A DNA stretch of 64,000 bases from Pseudooceanicola antarcticus. GTDB taxonomy: Bacteria > Pseudomonadota > Alphaproteobacteria > Rhodobacterales > Rhodobacteraceae. Positions 63,934-64,000 of this stretch are shown in pieces (the stretch's first letter is position 1; every line of letters begins with the position of its first letter). Position numbers and translations under genes: made by a program. The stretch covers positions 78,197-142,196 of the forward strand of contig NZ_OBEA01000009.1 in the NCBI RefSeq assembly GCF_900215355.1, read 5' to 3'. A model generated the notes under the pieces. The model did no database searches. It was not told the origin of the DNA and was given only the letters and a program-made list of their open reading frames with translations.

Positions 63934-64000
63934 CTACTTCAACGCCTGAGCAAGTTTATAGGCGCGCCGTCTCTCTGCATCAAACTCATCCATTACAGGC
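63934..64000 (-). CDS. 3' end of a minus-strand gene, cut by the window edge
   Basis: The last 21 codons visible read PVMDEFDAERRRAYKLAQALK and stop at 63934. Charged helical composition suggests a real C-terminus, but only 22 codons including the stop are seen. No identity is possible. The 204 nt between this stop and the 63253 gene hold nothing recognised. Confidence 0.35.
   Translation of the reverse strand, partial: PVMDEFDAERRRAYKLAQALK

Overview
The window reads as a high-GC alphaproteobacterial chromosome, most likely Rhodobacteraceae (Roseobacter group). The gene content fits: TRAP transporters, a hydroxycinnamate catabolic cluster, a DUF1992/YedK-type pair, KatG, and Rhodobacter-like tRNA promoters. 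The species cannot be named from sequence alone.

Region 1 (1-1349) is chromosomal: the 5' part of murA, a small upstream gene in the same operon, and tRNA-Thr(GGT). Region 2 (1344-29824) is a lower-GC integrated mobile element of about 28.5 kb inserted into the 3' end of that tRNA. A 10-bp repeat (GCACCATCTC) lies at both ends. The left end has a large serine recombinase; the right end has mobC and a relaxase. Between them lie a triple-repeat DNA-binding-like protein, a coiled-coil protein, a secreted protein, a catalytic-core tyrosine recombinase with an XRE regulator, a TraG/VirD4-like coupling-protein operon with a vWA-like protein but no other type IV secretion genes, and a defence block. 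ArdC antirestriction and small genes follow. The layout suggests an integrative mobilizable element that borrows a mating channel.

The defence block has two parts. One is a plus-strand STAND-type NTPase with TPR repeats, preceded by a repeat protein. The other is a five-gene minus-strand operon: ribbon-helix-helix regulator, N6-adenine methylase, PD-(D/E)xK-plus-methylase fusion, SIR2 and HerA. It therefore joins a restriction-modification-like pair to a SIR2-HerA pair under one regulator. Between the two parts lies about 300 nt of non-coding DNA with seven successive hairpins.

The most striking observation is at the element ends. The recombinase reading frame runs through the left attachment repeat into the antisense strand of the tRNA. 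In the predicted excised circle the same frame would instead continue into a 39-codon tail now stranded at the right end, and would overlap mobC. Excision would thus restore the recombinase C-terminus and place mobC-relaxase in the recombinase operon.

Region 3 (29825-64000) is chromosomal. It holds katG, a NarX/NarL-like two-component pair, an acyl-CoA synthetase, an ABC exporter, and a two-gene molybdenum hydroxylase with a triheme cytochrome fusion. Next comes a divergent hydroxycinnamate cluster: feruloyl-CoA synthase, SDR and acyl-CoA dehydrogenase on one strand; crotonase, MarR regulator, amidohydrolase and TRAP transporter on the other. A second MarR gene, a DUF1028/RidA/flavoprotein operon, tRNA-Gly(TCC), a DadA-like oxidoreductase, small membrane proteins, a YedK-type protein and a DUF1992 protein follow. 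Near the end is a four-copy GTCGGT array with 5-nt spacers, then a hypothetical gene of lower GC and the edge of another minus-strand gene.
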